DNA of 64,000 nt from Pseudoxanthomonas sacheonensis (GTDB taxonomy: Bacteria > Pseudomonadota > Gammaproteobacteria > Xanthomonadales > Xanthomonadaceae): assembly GCF_010093305.1 (NCBI RefSeq), contig NZ_PDWS01000001.1:1-64000 (forward strand), read 5' to 3'. The translations under genes and the position numbers were made by a program. Of the stretch, positions 17,486 through 27,079 are shown piece by piece. The notes below the pieces were generated by a model. It was not told the origin of the DNA. It did not search any database and saw only the letters and a list, made by a program, of their open reading frames with translations. Position 1 is the first letter of the stretch, and each line of letters begins with the position of its first letter.

Positions 17486-17627
17486 CGTTTCCTGGCGCAC
17501 GGCTCGTGATACGCCGCACGCATTGAGCATGGAAGGCCGATGCGGCTGCGACCCGGTGTTCGCATCTGTACAATGACCAACACAGCCATTCGATCGCGTG
17601 CTGCGCTCCTTTTGCCGGAATCTCTCA

Positions 17628-18167
17628 ATGAAGAACGCGCTGTTGATCATCGACGTCCAGCAAGGCCTGTTCGACGAAACCCCCGCCCCGGCCGAGGCCG
17701 ATGCCGTGATAGAACGCATCAACGCCCTGGCCGGGCGAGCACGCGCCAGCGACGTGCCGGTGATCCTGGTCCAGCATGAGGTGCCGGGCACCCAGTTGCA
17801 GCAGGGCGCGCCGGGCTGGCAGCTGGATTCGCGCCTGCAGGCGCAGCCGGCCGACCACCGCATCCGCAAGACCACCCCCGATTCCTTCCTGCGCACCGGC
17901 CTGGACGAAGTGCTGGCGTTTTCCGGCGTCGAACAACTGGTGATCTGCGGCTACGCCACCGAATTCTGCGTGGACACCACCACCCGCAGCGCCGCCGCCC
18001 ACGGCTATGCGGTGATCCTGGCGGCCGACGCGCACACCACCCAGGACAAGCCGCACGCCACCGCCGCCCAGATCCGCACGCACCACAATGCGACCCTGCC
18101 CGAAATCAGCAGCTTCGGGCCGGTGATCGAAGCGCTGCCGTCGGAACAGATCCGTTTCAGCTCCTGA
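17628..18167 (+). CDS. Isochorismatase-like cysteine hydrolase
   Basis: 179 residues from the ATG that gives MKNALLIIDVQQG. The catalytic triad is visible: Asp in IDVQQGLF, Lys in RKTTPDSFL and Cys in GYATEFCVDTT. A cis-peptide typical of the fold precedes the Cys. Members hydrolyse nicotinamide, ureido or related compounds. The closest unnamed relatives are general cysteine hydrolases, so no substrate is assigned. It is 17 bp upstream of argD and probably co-transcribed with it. Confidence 0.9.
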   Translation: MKNALLIIDVQQGLFDETPAPAEADAVIERINALAGRARASDVPVILVQHEVPGTQLQQGAPGWQLDSRLQAQPADHRIRKTTPDSFLRTGLDEVLAFSGVEQLVICGYATEFCVDTTTRSAAAHGYAVILAADAHTTQDKPHATAAQIRTHHNATLPEISSFGPVIEALPSEQIRFSS

Positions 18168-18184
18168 CCGCTCTCCCTGATTCC

Positions 18185-19420
18185 ATGTCCGACACCACCG
18201 ACCTGCTCGCCGCCGGCCAGCGCTACTACCTTTCCGTCTACCGTCCGCGCGAAGTGATCCTGGAGCGCGGCCAGGGTGCGCGCGTCTGGGACCGCGACGG
18301 CAACGAATACGTGGATCTGTCGGCCGGCATCGCCGTTTGCGGACTGGGCCACAACGATCCCGATCTGGTCGCCGCGCTGACCGAACAGGCCGGCAAGCTG
18401 TGGCATACCAGCAACGTGTTCTACAGCGAACCGCCGCTGCGCCTGGCCGAAGAACTGGTCACCGCCTCGTGTTTCGCTTCGCGCGTGTTCCTGTGCAACT
18501 CGGGAACCGAGGCAAATGAAGCGGCGATCAAGCTCATCCGCAAGTGGGCCACCGCACAGGGGCGGGCGCCGGATCGCCGCGTCATCGTCACCTTCCGCGG
18601 CAGCTTCCATGGGCGCACGCTGGCGGCGGTCACCGCGACCGCGCAGCCGAAATACCAGGAAGGCTACGAGCCGCTGCCGGGCGGTTTCCGCTACGTAGAT
18701 TTCAACGATCTGGGGCAACTCGAAACGGCTATGGCTGCTGGCGATGTCGCCGCAGTGCTGGTCGAGCCTATCCAAGGCGAAGGCGGAGTGATGCCGGCGG
18801 CCGAAGGCTTCCTACGTGGCGTGCGCGAGCTCTGCGACCGCCATGGCGCGCTGCTGGCGCTGGACGAAATCCAGTGCGGTATGGGCCGTACCGGCACTTT
18901 GTTCGCGCATTGGCAGGAAGGCATCACGCCCGACATCGTCACCCTGGCCAAGGCGCTGGGTGGCGGTTTTCCCATCGGCGCCATGTTGGCAGGGCCCAAG
19001 GTCGCCGAGGTGATGCAGTTCGGCGCGCATGGCACCACCTTTGGCGGCAATCCGTTGGCCGCTGCGGTGGCGCGGGTGGCGTTGCGCAAGCTGGGTTCGG
19101 AAGAAATTGCAGCGAATGTGCAGAGACAGTCGCAGGCATTGCGCGATGGCCTGGATTCGCTGAACGCGGAATTCGGAATTTTCTCGGAAGTTCGCGGCCG
19201 TGGCTTGATGCTGGGCGCGGTGCTGAAACCAGAGCTCGCGGGGCGTGCCGGTGAGATTCTCGATCACGCCGCTGCTGCAGGGCTGTTGCTGCTGCAGGCG
19301 GGACCTGATGTGTTGCGGTTCGTGCCGGCGTTGAATATCACCGAAGCGGAAGTGGCTGATGGTATGGCGCGCTTGCGCTCGGCTTTGTCGGTTTTCGCGA
19401 AGAAGATGTCAGCGATTTAA
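18185..19420 (+). CDS. argD: Acetylornithine (succinylornithine) aminotransferase
   Basis: 411 residues, class III PLP aminotransferase. Visible: VYRPREVILERGQG at the N-terminus, NSGTEANEAAIKL (phosphate binding), FHGRTLAAVTAT, EPIQGEGG, LLALDEIQCGMGRTG, and the PLP lysine in TLAKALGGGFPIGA. It transfers the amino group in arginine synthesis; xanthomonads use succinylated or acetylated intermediates. The alternative, AstC of arginine catabolism, cannot be excluded, but no ast genes are nearby. Confidence 0.88.
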   Translation: MSDTTDLLAAGQRYYLSVYRPREVILERGQGARVWDRDGNEYVDLSAGIAVCGLGHNDPDLVAALTEQAGKLWHTSNVFYSEPPLRLAEELVTASCFASRVFLCNSGTEANEAAIKLIRKWATAQGRAPDRRVIVTFRGSFHGRTLAAVTATAQPKYQEGYEPLPGGFRYVDFNDLGQLETAMAAGDVAAVLVEPIQGEGGVMPAAEGFLRGVRELCDRHGALLALDEIQCGMGRTGTLFAHWQEGITPDIVTLAKALGGGFPIGAMLAGPKVAEVMQFGAHGTTFGGNPLAAAVARVALRKLGSEEIAANVQRQSQALRDGLDSLNAEFGIFSEVRGRGLMLGAVLKPELAGRAGEILDHAAAAGLLLLQAGPDVLRFVPALNITEAEVADGMARLRSALSVFAKKMSAI

Positions 19421-19425
19421 AGCCC

Positions 19426-19549
19426 CTCTCCCACCGGGAGAGGGGTTGGGGTGAGGGTGCGGCGAAGTCCATGATGGTGAACGATCCTGACTCCGCCGTA
19501 CCCTCATCCGGCGCTACGCGCCACCTTCTCCCGACGGGAGAAGGGTTGA
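19426..19549. repeat. Family-G palindromic repeat pair
   Basis: CCCTCTCCCACCGGGAGAGGGG hairpin followed by TTGGGGTGAGGG, a ~45-base spacer, then CCCTCATCCGGCGC...CACCTTCTCCCG with a CGGGAGAAGGG partner. It fills the space between the convergent argD and cystathionine synthase genes, where it could also stop transcription from both sides. Confidence 0.85.
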
Positions 19550-19558
19550 ACAGCGCGC

Positions 19559-20683
19559 TCAAGCTTCTTGCAAGGCTTGCTGCAGATCCGCAATCAAATC
19601 GTCCACATGCTCCAACCCCACCGACAGCCGCAGCAAATTCTGCGGAGTAGTGGTATGCGGCCCTTCCACCGACCCGCGATGCTCCACCAGCGATTCGCAG
19701 CCGCCCAGCGAAGTCGCATTGGTGAACAGCTGCAGCCTGCCGGCCATCGCCAGCGCCGCCTCACGGCCGCCGCGCAGCTGCACGCTGAGCATGCCGCCGA
19801 AATCGCGCATCTGGCGCGTGGCCAGTGCGTGTCCCGGATGCGAAGGCAGGCCCGGATAGTTCACCCGTTCCACCTGCGGCTGCGCTTCCAGAAATTCGGC
19901 GACGCGACGCGCATTGGAGCAGTGCAGCGCCATGCGCGCCGGCAGCGAACGGCAGCCGCGCAACGTCAGCCAGGCGCTGAACGGCGCCAGTACCGCGCCG
20001 GTGATGTGCAGGCGATGGGCGACGCGTTTGCAGAAATCGTCGTCGCGCTTGAACGCCAGCGCCCCGCCCAGCACGTCGCTGTGGCCGCCGAAGTATTTGG
20101 TGGTGGAATGCATGACGATGTCCGCCCCCAGCGCCAGCGGTTGCTGCAGTACCGGCGAGGCGAAGGTGTTGTCGCAGACCAGCAGCGCGCCGTGTTCGTG
20201 CGCTAGCACCGCCAGCGCGGCGATGTCGCTGACCTTCATCAATGGATTGGAAGGCGTTTCCGCCCAGATCAGGCCCACGCCTTCGGCGCAGGCGGTGCGC
20301 ACGGCCGCCAGGTCGGCCATGTCCAGGCGCCGGACCTCGATGCCGCGTTCGGGCAGGAATTCCGTCGCCAGCATGCGGACGCCGGAATAGCAGTCGTCCG
20401 GGACCAGGATGCGCGTGCCGGACGGCAACGATTCCAGCAAGGTGGTGACCGCGGCCATCCCCGATGCGAAGGTCAGCGCCGTGGCGGCGCCTTCCATCGC
20501 GGCGATCGCCTCGCGCAGACGGTCGTTGGTCGGATTGCTTTCGCGCTGGTATTCGTAGTCGGCGATGCGTTCGCCCGCGGGCCCGTGCTTGAAGGTGGTG
20601 GCCAGATGGATGGGCGGCGCCAGCGCGCCGGTTTCGCGATCGCTTTCGCCGCCGGCATGGATGGCGAGGGTTTCAAGGCGCAT
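19559..20683 (-). CDS. metB: Cystathionine gamma-synthase-type PLP enzyme
   Basis: 374 residues, Cys/Met metabolism PLP family. Visible: LAIHAGGESD at the N-terminus, YEYQRESNPT, FASGMAAV, VCDNTFASPVLQQPL, and the PLP lysine in MHSTTKYFGGHSD. It probably joins O-acyl-homoserine with cysteine (or sulphide) in methionine synthesis. Cystathionine gamma-lyase and O-succinylhomoserine sulfhydrylase look very alike, so the symbol is tentative. The start codon overlaps the end of the HAD gene by 11 bp, implying one operon hemL-HAD-this gene. Confidence 0.85.
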   Translation of the reverse strand: MRLETLAIHAGGESDRETGALAPPIHLATTFKHGPAGERIADYEYQRESNPTNDRLREAIAAMEGAATALTFASGMAAVTTLLESLPSGTRILVPDDCYSGVRMLATEFLPERGIEVRRLDMADLAAVRTACAEGVGLIWAETPSNPLMKVSDIAALAVLAHEHGALLVCDNTFASPVLQQPLALGADIVMHSTTKYFGGHSDVLGGALAFKRDDDFCKRVAHRLHITGAVLAPFSAWLTLRGCRSLPARMALHCSNARRVAEFLEAQPQVERVNYPGLPSHPGHALATRQMRDFGGMLSVQLRGGREAALAMAGRLQLFTNATSLGGCESLVEHRGSVEGPHTTTPQNLLRLSVGLEHVDDLIADLQQALQEA

Positions 20684-21305
20684 CGGGTCGTTCCTCCAGT
20701 AGGCCGCGCTGGAGCAATTCCGCGCGCAGCAGGGTGTCGTTGAGATAGTGGTGCGCCGAAAGTCCGGCGGCGCGCGCGCCTTCGGGGTTTTCGGGCTTGT
20801 CGTCGATGAAGAAGCAGGCTTCCGGTGGCGTACCCAGCGCCTCCAGGCAAAGCAGGAACACCTTGGGGTCGGGCTTGCCCAGCCTGAACTGCGCGGAGCA
20901 GAACACGCGTTGTTCGAACAGCGGAAACAACGGCGGGCAAATGACGGGCAGGTTGTCCCGCAGCAGCAGGTTGTTGTTGGTCAGGATGGCGACGCGCGCT
21001 TTGCGCGCCACCTGCTTGGCCATCGCCAGCATGCCTGCATTCGCGGTCATCGCCGCCGCGCGCGAGGCGACCAGGTCGGCAATGGCAACCGGCGCACCCA
21101 ACCGTCTCGCCAATTCCTTCGCGTGGCCCTGGGCATCGTGCAGACCCAGATCGGCCTCCTGTTCCAGGCCCGATTCGAACAACGCCGCGGAAACCGCTCG
21201 CTCGCTGGCGCCGGTGCGCTCGGCCAGCACGCGTAGCCGCGGCGCGTGATCGTAGTGCGCCAGTACGCCGTCCAGGTCGAACAGGACCAGCGCCGGCGCG
21301 CTCAT
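20673..21305 (-). CDS. HAD-superfamily hydrolase
   Basis: 210 residues. HAD motif [16 protein letters not shown] near the N-terminus, motif [13 protein letters not shown] (Thr), motif III Lys in [10 protein letters not shown], and motif [15 protein letters not shown]. The helical cap between motifs I and II fits subclass I. It is a small-molecule phosphatase by family, with unknown substrate. It overlaps hemL by 4 bp upstream and the cystathionine enzyme by 11 bp downstream, so it is translationally coupled in the middle of the operon. Confidence 0.88.
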   Translation of the reverse strand: MSAPALVLFDLDGVLAHYDHAPRLRVLAERTGASERAVSAALFESGLEQEADLGLHDAQGHAKELARRLGAPVAIADLVASRAAAMTANAGMLAMAKQVARKARVAILTNNNLLLRDNLPVICPPLFPLFEQRVFCSAQFRLGKPDPKVFLLCLEALGTPPEACFFIDDKPENPEGARAAGLSAHHYLNDTLLRAELLQRGLLEERPDAP

Positions 21306-22594
21306 CCTGCGGCGACGACCTGGAAGGATTCGCGCGCCGCAGCGAGGGTTTGCGCGATGATCGCCTCATCGTGCGCGCTGGACATGAAGCCGGCTTCGTA
21401 TGCGGACGGCGCCAGGTACACGCCGCGTTCGAGCATGGCGTGGAAGAAGCGGTTGAACGCGGCCGTGTCGCAGGCGATGGCCTGGGCGTAGGTGTCGACT
21501 TTTTCGGAAGTGAAGAACAGGCCGAACATGCCGCCGACACGATTGGTGCTGACGGCGACGCCGGCCTCCCGCGCGGCTGCTTCCAGTCCGTCGCACAAGG
21601 CATGCGTGGCCGCAGTCAGCCTGTCGTGGAATCCCGGCGCCTGCACCAGTTCCAGCATGGCCAGGCCGGCCGCCATCGCCACCGGATTGCCGCTGAGCGT
21701 GCCGGCCTGGTAGATCGGGCCGCTGGGTGCGATCTGCGCCATCAGCTCGCGCCGGCCGCCGTAAGCGCCCACCGGCATGCCGCCGCCGATGATCTTGCCG
21801 AAAGTGGTGAGGTCGGGAGTGATGCCGTAATGCGCCTGCGCGCCGCCGAGCGCGACGCGGAAGCCGGTCATCACTTCGTCGAAGATCAGCAGCGCACCGT
21901 GTCTGGTGCACAGTTCGCGCAGATGTTGCAGGTAGCCTTCGCGCGGCGGCAGGCAATTGGCGTTGCCGACCACCGGTTCCACGATCACGCAGGCGATTTC
22001 TCCGCCCAGCGAGTCGAACAATTCCGTGGCGCCATCGAAATCGTTGTAGCTCAGCGTGGAAGTCAGCTCGCTCAAGCCTGCTGGTACGCCCGGCGAGGTC
22101 GGCACGCCGAGAGTGAGCATTCCCGAGCCGGCTTTGACCAGGAACGAATCGCCATGGCCGTGGTAGCAGCCCTCGAACTTGACGATACGCATGCGCCCGG
22201 TCGCGCCGCGCGCCAGCCGGATCGCCGACAGCGTGGCCTCGGTGCCGGAGTTGACCATGCGCACCATTTCGCACGAAGGCACCAGCCGGGTGAGAGTTTC
22301 GGCCATGGTCACTTCGGCCGGGCAGGGTGCGCCGAACGACAGGCCGTCGCCGATCGTGCGCTGCACCGCTTCGCGCACCGCCGGATGGTTGTGGCCGGCG
22401 ATCATCGGGCCCCATGAGCCTACGTAGTCGATGTAGCGGTTGCCGTCCACGTCGAACAGGTACGGGCCGTCGGCGCGCTGCACGAAGAACGGTTCGCCGC
22501 CCACCGACTTGAAGGCGCGCACGGGCGAATTTACGCCGCCAGGCAGCAGCTCCTGGGCGCGGGCGAACAGGGCGTGGGATTTTTCGTGGTTCAT
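21302..22594 (-). CDS. hemL: Glutamate-1-semialdehyde 2,1-aminomutase
   Basis: 430 residues. It makes 5-aminolevulinate from glutamate 1-semialdehyde, the last step of the C5 route to haem. Visible: [18 protein letters not shown] at the N-terminus, [46 protein letters not shown], and the PLP lysine in [18 protein letters not shown]. The length equals that of the E. coli protein within a few residues. First gene of the hemL-HAD-metB operon. Confidence 0.97.
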   Translation of the reverse strand: MNHEKSHALFARAQELLPGGVNSPVRAFKSVGGEPFFVQRADGPYLFDVDGNRYIDYVGSWGPMIAGHNHPAVREAVQRTIGDGLSFGAPCPAEVTMAETLTRLVPSCEMVRMVNSGTEATLSAIRLARGATGRMRIVKFEGCYHGHGDSFLVKAGSGMLTLGVPTSPGVPAGLSELTSTLSYNDFDGATELFDSLGGEIACVIVEPVVGNANCLPPREGYLQHLRELCTRHGALLIFDEVMTGFRVALGGAQAHYGITPDLTTFGKIIGGGMPVGAYGGRRELMAQIAPSGPIYQAGTLSGNPVAMAAGLAMLELVQAPGFHDRLTAATHALCDGLEAAAREAGVAVSTNRVGGMFGLFFTSEKVDTYAQAIACDTAAFNRFFHAMLERGVYLAPSAYEAGFMSSAHDEAIIAQTLAAARESFQVVAAG

Positions 22595-22625
22595 GGCCTA
22601 TTTTGCCTGTGATTGCGAGGGGGGT

Positions 22626-22695
22626 TGTAGGAGCGGGCCCTGCCCGCGACAGGCTTTAACGGTAAAGCCTGTCGCGGGCAGGGTCCGCTCCTACA
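22626..22695. repeat. Palindromic repeat, family B
   Basis: TGTAGGAGCGGGCCCTGCCC and its complement (one mismatch), arms joined by GACAGGCTTTAACGGTAAAG. It lies between hemL and thiE. Confidence 0.92.
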
Positions 22696-22773
22696 AGATC
22701 GAGTCGTGTAGAAAAGCATCCGAGCAAGCTCGGATCTACAAAGCAGTGGAGCGTCGCAGCACAGAGCTCGTTC

Positions 22774-23412
22774 CTACAAAAAACATCGACAATAGGCCTG
22801 TACGGCGGCTGCGGGGTCCGGTGCATCGTAGACGCCGGAAATCACCGCGACCAGGTCCGCTCCGGCTTCGATCAGCGAATGCGCATTGTCCGGGGTAATG
22901 CCGCCTATCGCCACCCGCGGCACGCCCAGCGAGGCGGCCCGCGACAACAGATCCACCGTGGCCTGACGAGTCCCGGTCTTGCTGCGGGTGGGAAAGAAGG
23001 CGCCGAAAGCCACGTAATCCGCGCCCGCAGCGACGGCGGCTTCGGCCAATTGCAATCGGTTGTAGCAGGACGAGCCGATGATGGCCTCGGTACCTAGCAG
23101 CGCACGCGCTGCGGCGATATCGCCGTCGTCTTCGCCCAGATGGACCCCCGCCGCGCCGACCGCCTTGGCCAGGCGCACGTCGTCGTTGACGATCAACGGT
23201 ACGCCGGCGTTTGCGCACAGCGCTTGCAGCGCCACAGCCTGTTCGTGCCGCAGCGCGCCGCCAGCGCTCTTGTTGCGGTATTGCAGCCAGGCCGCGCCCT
23301 GCGCCAGCAACGGCGCGGTGCGGGCCAGCAGCCGCGCGGTATCGGGCTCGTCCGGGGTGATCAGGTACAGGCCGCGGGGTGCGGAGCCGGGCTGCGGCCA
23401 GCGGGAATTCAT
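22774..23412 (-). CDS. thiE: Thiamine-phosphate synthase
   Basis: 212 residues from the ATG at 23412 (GGAAG 7 bases upstream); an ATG at 23448 would add 12 unconserved residues. It joins the pyrimidine and thiazole phosphates to thiamine monophosphate. TIM-barrel motifs: [64 protein letters not shown], and [11 protein letters not shown]. No TPP riboswitch can lie in the 67-bp gap to the divergent rubredoxin gene. Confidence 0.95.
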   Translation of the reverse strand: MNSRWPQPGSAPRGLYLITPDEPDTARLLARTAPLLAQGAAWLQYRNKSAGGALRHEQAVALQALCANAGVPLIVNDDVRLAKAVGAAGVHLGEDDGDIAAARALLGTEAIIGSSCYNRLQLAEAAVAAGADYVAFGAFFPTRSKTGTRQATVDLLSRAASLGVPRVAIGGITPDNAHSLIEAGADLVAVISGVYDAPDPAAAVQAYCRCFL

Positions 23413-23480
23413 CGGCAAACTTCCGGTGCGGGGTGGGGAATGGGACAATAGGCGCCCGCTTCCCCGCCATTATCCCCCCG

Positions 23481-23672
23481 ATGACCGACGCCGACGACAG
23501 CCGTTACCAGACCTGGATGTGCGTGGTGTGCGGCTTCATCTACGACGAAGCCAAGGGCCTGCCCGAAGAAGGTTTGGCGCCCGGCACGCGCTGGAAGGAC
23601 ATCCCTGACACCTGGACCTGCCCGGACTGCGGCGTGACCAAGGACGATTTCGAGATGGTCGAAGTCGATTGA
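23481..23672 (+). CDS. Rubredoxin
   Basis: 63 residues from the ATG at 23481. One iron is held by four Cys in two knuckles: [12 protein letters not shown] and [14 protein letters not shown], spaced as in classical rubredoxins. It is a one-electron carrier in the cytoplasm, partner unknown; no alkane hydroxylase is in the window. It is divergent from thiE. The upstream extension of the frame overlaps thiE and has no family similarity. Confidence 0.95.
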   Translation: MTDADDSRYQTWMCVVCGFIYDEAKGLPEEGLAPGTRWKDIPDTWTCPDCGVTKDDFEMVEVD

Positions 23673-23675
23673 TCT

Positions 23676-23746
23676 TGTAGGAGCGGGCCCTGCCCGCGAC
23701 GAAGCCTTACCGGTAGAGCCTGTCGCGGGCAGGGCCCGCTCCTACA
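23676..23746. repeat. Palindromic repeat, family B
   Basis: Inverted TGTAGGAGCGGGCCCTGCCC arms joined by GACGAAGCCTTACCGGTAGAG, directly after the rubredoxin stop and between convergent genes. Confidence 0.92.
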
Positions 23747-23766
23747 ACGGCGGGTTCTACAAGCGG

Positions 23767-24612
23767 TCAGTGCATCCGCGATTTGCTGGTGTTCAATTCC
23801 ACCAGGCGCTCGCGCAGGGCATGCGCGTCGGCCGCTTCCGGGGCCACGTGCAGGTAACGCGCCAGGTCGTGCCGCGCCCCTTGCTTGTAGTCCATTTTCA
23901 GGTACGCCAGGCCGCGGTCGCGTAACGCTTCGGGTTGTTCCGGCGAAAGCTTGAGTACGCGGTCGGCGCTGCGCGCGGCGCGGTCCCATTCGTCGCGTTC
24001 GGCGTACACGCCGTGCAGGTTGCGCAGCATGCGGATCAGGATGGCGCGGTGCGAGGCCGGGTCCAGGATATGCATCAGCGCGTTGTCGTCGGGAATGTCG
24101 CCGCCCAGATGCGGTTTGGCGCGTTCGCGCAGTTCGTCCGCGCCCAGCGGGCGTCCGCCGTTGAAGGGATCCATCACCAGGATGCCGTCGTCCACCGGCA
24201 GGCGCACCAGGAAATGTCCGGGGAAGGACACGCCGTCCAGCGGCACGCCCAGGCGGCGCGCGACTTCCATCTGCACCATCGCCAAAGAAATGGGGTTGCC
24301 CAGGCGGCGCTCGAACACCTCGTTCAGATAGCTGTTGCGCGGGTCGTAATATTCGTCGTGGTTGCCGGTGTAGCCCAGTTCGTCGAACAGGTGCCGGTTG
24401 ATGGCCGCCATCTTCAGCGGCCAGGCGTCGATGGCCTCGATCTCCGGGCGCAGATGCTCGGCGTGGCTTTGCGCCAGGGTGTCGTAGAGATCGGCGTCGA
24501 GGTCGGGATATTCGTCGCGCGCGATCAGCAGCGCGGTTTCCAGCAAGGGCACGGATTCGTCGGCCTGCGCCGCCAGCGAACTCCATTCCGGCAATGTCAG
24601 TCTTACCCCCAT
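23767..24612 (-). CDS. SirB1-family transglutaminase-like/TPR protein
   Basis: 281 residues. The N-terminal two thirds match SirB1/YchA: NRHLFDELGYTGN, DPRNSYLNEVFERRLGNPISLAMVQMEVARRLG, and VSFPGHFLVRL. The C-terminal third (AERDEWDRAARSADRVLKLSPEQPEALRDRG) is a TPR-like helical pair. The transglutaminase fold is degenerate: the catalytic Cys position is Ser or Ala here (GNPISLA). No reaction is established for the family. It stands alone between repeat blocks. Confidence 0.87.
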   Translation of the reverse strand: MGVRLTLPEWSSLAAQADESVPLLETALLIARDEYPDLDADLYDTLAQSHAEHLRPEIEAIDAWPLKMAAINRHLFDELGYTGNHDEYYDPRNSYLNEVFERRLGNPISLAMVQMEVARRLGVPLDGVSFPGHFLVRLPVDDGILVMDPFNGGRPLGADELRERAKPHLGGDIPDDNALMHILDPASHRAILIRMLRNLHGVYAERDEWDRAARSADRVLKLSPEQPEALRDRGLAYLKMDYKQGARHDLARYLHVAPEAADAHALRERLVELNTSKSRMH

Positions 24613-24717
24613 GGCCCAAGATTGGCGTCAAACGCCGCCACAATCAAGCCCTGAAAAGCGGTTCGGGCGTAGTCGATTCATCGCTCGATCCATAGCCGCA
24701 GAGAACCGGCCATTGAC

Positions 24718-24827
24718 CCGTTCGTGGCGAGCCTGTCGAACCACGCTTTTCGCTGATATTTGAAGCGCCGCTATCTGGAAAATCCCGCCAAGAGCGTGGT
24801 TCGACAGGCTCGCCACGAACGGGATCA
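24718..24827. repeat. Inverted repeat, family I (CCCGTTCGTGGCGAGCCTGTCGAACCACG)
   Basis: Inverted arms built on TTCGTGGCGAGCCTGTCG, about 55 bases apart. Degenerate direct copies follow at 24931-24990. The interval 24613-25011 contains only repeats; no gene is seen. Confidence 0.85.
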
Positions 24828-24828
24828 T

Positions 24829-24854
24829 GTAGGTCGGGGCTACGTCCCCGACGC
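24829..24854. repeat. Palindromic repeat, family C (GTAGGTCGGGGCTACGTCCCCGAC)
   Basis: Single hairpin copy, GTAGGTCGGGGC-TAC-GTCCCCGAC. Further copies at 24990, 28104, 28172, 40507, 52026 and 60499. Confidence 0.88.
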
Positions 24855-24930
24855 AAGGAAGCTGAACCCGCCTGCGGGTCGGCGATCTAGGTCCGGCCTG
24901 TATAAGTTTTCGTAATGTTGGGACCATCTC

Positions 24931-25015
24931 GAAAGGCGTGGTTCGACAGGCTCACCACGAACGGGATCTTGGACAGGCTCACCACGAGCGCGTCGGGGGC
25001 GTAGCCCCGACCTAC
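24931..25015. repeat. Family I fragments and an inverted family-C repeat
   Basis: GGTTCGACAGGCTCACCACG and a shorter copy, then GCGTCGGGGGCGTAGCCCCG ending CCTAC. The CTA at 25012-25014 is the TAG stop of the DUF192 gene on the minus strand. Confidence 0.85.
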
Positions 25016-25458
25016 GGCAGCTTTGGGATATCGCTGCTGAATTTCAGCTCGGCGCCGTTCTGCAGCTTCAGCTTCGCCGCTTCGCCGGCGTTCAGTTCCA
25101 GCACGTAGCGGGCCGGTACGTTGCTGGGATACGGTGGGCAGGCGTTGCCCGCCGAGCAGGGCGGCACGTCGCGCTGCTGCGCCACCAGTTTGCGCGCGTT
25201 GTCGAAGTACAGGATGTCCAGCGCGATCTTGGTGTTCTTCATCCAGTACGCCTGCGGTTCTTCGCGGTCGTGCAGGAAGATCATGCCGGTGCCGGGCGCC
25301 AGCTGGTCGCGGAACATCAATCCGCGCGCGCGTTCGGCGTCGTCGTCGGCCACTTCGACTTCGTAGCGCTGACCGCCCAGTTCCACCCAACTGCTGGCGC
25401 TGGCGCAGCCGCTGAGCATCAGCATCACGAGAAGCAGGGAAGGACGGATCGAAGACAT
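25012..25458 (-). CDS. DUF192 lipoprotein
   Basis: 148 residues. Signal peptide with lipobox LSGC (Cys18), so lipid-anchored and facing the periplasm. The rest is one DUF192 domain: ERARGLMFRDQLAPGTGMIFL, YWMKNTKIALDILYFD, and ARYVLELNAGEAAKLKL, the typical motifs. An insertion holding three Cys-containing turns (VPPCSAGNACPPYP) lies between strands. No activity is known for DUF192. The stop codon is supplied by a family-C repeat. Confidence 0.9.
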   Translation of the reverse strand: MSSIRPSLLLVMLMLSGCASASSWVELGGQRYEVEVADDDAERARGLMFRDQLAPGTGMIFLHDREEPQAYWMKNTKIALDILYFDNARKLVAQQRDVPPCSAGNACPPYPSNVPARYVLELNAGEAAKLKLQNGAELKFSSDIPKLP

Positions 25459-25512
25459 GCCGGTTTCCGGAAGACGGGACGGGCCGCTAGTGTATCGGCA
25501 AGCCGCTGCTGT

Positions 25513-27003
25513 TCAGAACAGCGGCCGGGTTTCCCCGATTTCGGGTTCGGTGCTGCGCTTCCTGCCGGACCGCCAGCCGCCGGCGCCGGCCTTGAAGGCT
25601 TCGCCGCCGGCATCGGAAGGGTGGTCCTTGCGTTTCTGCGATTCGCGGTGCGCGTTTTCGGCCATCACCTTGAACTGGCGCTCGCGTTTGAGGAACAGCT
25701 CGTCCATGGTTTCCGCTTGCCGGGCCGCGCCCCTGCGGTTGCCGGGCACGTCTTCTTCGCGCGCGGTTTCCGGGATCTGCCCGAACGGAATGCGCATGGG
25801 CGCCGCATCCTGCGCCAACGCCTGCTGCATGGCGCCGAAGTAGACGGAGTTGTTGCCATATTTCTGGTTGATCCGGTCCACCACGCGGCTCATGTCGCGG
25901 CCGCGCTGGCGTTGTTCCATCAGTTCGCCGGTGACGCTGCCGGCCTGTTCCAGCCCCACCAGGGTGACCGCCACCGACAGCGGCGGATGGCGGCGCGGAT
26001 TCCAGCGTCCGCGCTTGGCCGCTTCCTCCAGCTGCATCAGCTGTTCGCCCAGCAGGTGCAGGAAGCTGGGGGTATCGTCGACCGGGGCGAAGGAAAGATC
26101 GCGTTCGAACCGCTGGTCCTGGCCGACGAAACGGATGCGGATGGCCAGGCCGCTGGCCAGGAACTGGTCCTTGCGCAGGCGCATCGCGGCCTTGGCCAGC
26201 AGCTTGAACAGCACCGAGCGTGCGCCTTCGAAGCTGCGCAGTTCCGGGCCCAGCACGTGCGAGTGGCCGATGGAGCCGCGCTGGGTGATGCGGTCGGGCA
26301 CCTCGAAGCCGCGCAGCTGCATCCAGAAGCGTTCGCCTTCGCGGCTGCCCCAGGCCGCGCGCAGATGCTCGCGGGTGGCCGCGCACAGCTGCTGTGCGGT
26401 GCGGATGCCGGCCTTGTGCAGGCGCTGTTCCATGGACGGGCCGATGCCGCAGAAATCGCGCAGTTCCAGCGCGTGCAGCTTGTGCGGCAGGTCGTCCATT
26501 TCCAGTACGGTCAGGCCGTCGGGCTTGACCATGTCCGAAGCGGTCTTGGCCAGGAACTTGTTGGGCGCGATGCCGATGGAACAGCGGATGGCCGCGCCGT
26601 AGCGGTCGGCGAGTTTGGCCTTGATGGTGCGGGCGATGGCTTCGGCGTTGCCGCGCTGGCGTTCGCGGCCCATCAGGTAGCACGGCACTTCGTCGATCGA
26701 TTCGGCCTTGCCGTGCGGGATGCAGTCCGCGATCACGGCCATCAGTTCGTGGTGCAGTTCCACGTAGCGGGCCGGGCGCGCTTCCACGAATTTCACGTCG
26801 GGGTATTTCTCCATCGCCTCCCATACCAGCGTACCGGTGCCGATGCCGTGCTGTTTGGCTTCGACGCTGGCGGCGATGCAGCAGGTGGTGGCCGCGATCA
26901 CCGGCACCACGCCCACCGGACGGCCGCGCAGCGACGGGTCGTCGTATTGCTCGACCGAGGCGAAGAACGAATTGAAATCGACGAACAGGCAGCGCAGGGT
27001 CAT
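25513..27003 (-). CDS. Y-family DNA polymerase (DinB/UmuC-like translesion polymerase)
   Basis: 496 residues. The active-site acidic residues are present: Asp in LFVDFNSFFASVEQ and Asp-Glu in KAESIDEVPCY, so this is not an ImuB-type inactive subunit. Little-finger and thumb motifs include IAPNKFLAKTASDMVKPDG and FCGIGPSMEQRLHKAGI (helix-hairpin-helix). It is ~140 residues longer than E. coli Pol IV; the C-terminal ~100 residues are charged and ragged, with no clear clamp-binding motif. A 144-residue unknown gene lies upstream in the same direction, and an HTH gene is divergent from that. I see no clear LexA box before it. Confidence 0.9.
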   Translation of the reverse strand: MTLRCLFVDFNSFFASVEQYDDPSLRGRPVGVVPVIAATTCCIAASVEAKQHGIGTGTLVWEAMEKYPDVKFVEARPARYVELHHELMAVIADCIPHGKAESIDEVPCYLMGRERQRGNAEAIARTIKAKLADRYGAAIRCSIGIAPNKFLAKTASDMVKPDGLTVLEMDDLPHKLHALELRDFCGIGPSMEQRLHKAGIRTAQQLCAATREHLRAAWGSREGERFWMQLRGFEVPDRITQRGSIGHSHVLGPELRSFEGARSVLFKLLAKAAMRLRKDQFLASGLAIRIRFVGQDQRFERDLSFAPVDDTPSFLHLLGEQLMQLEEAAKRGRWNPRRHPPLSVAVTLVGLEQAGSVTGELMEQRQRGRDMSRVVDRINQKYGNNSVYFGAMQQALAQDAAPMRIPFGQIPETAREEDVPGNRRGAARQAETMDELFLKRERQFKVMAENAHRESQKRKDHPSDAGGEAFKAGAGGWRSGRKRSTEPEIGETRPLF

Positions 27004-27079
27004 GGCGAGGCTTCCCTTGAGGGAGAAGTATCGCGCCGCGCCGTCTCAGCGCGGGAGATACTTTTGCCGCAACGCCTGT

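Noticed and set aside
23413-23480. TPP riboswitch upstream of thiE
   Set aside because: The divergent gap is only 67 bp and contains no THI-box-like sequence.
25513-27003. ImuB (inactive Y-family subunit) call
   Set aside because: The catalytic Asp (VDFNS) and Asp-Glu (SIDE) are present, and no imuA or dnaE2 neighbour exists.
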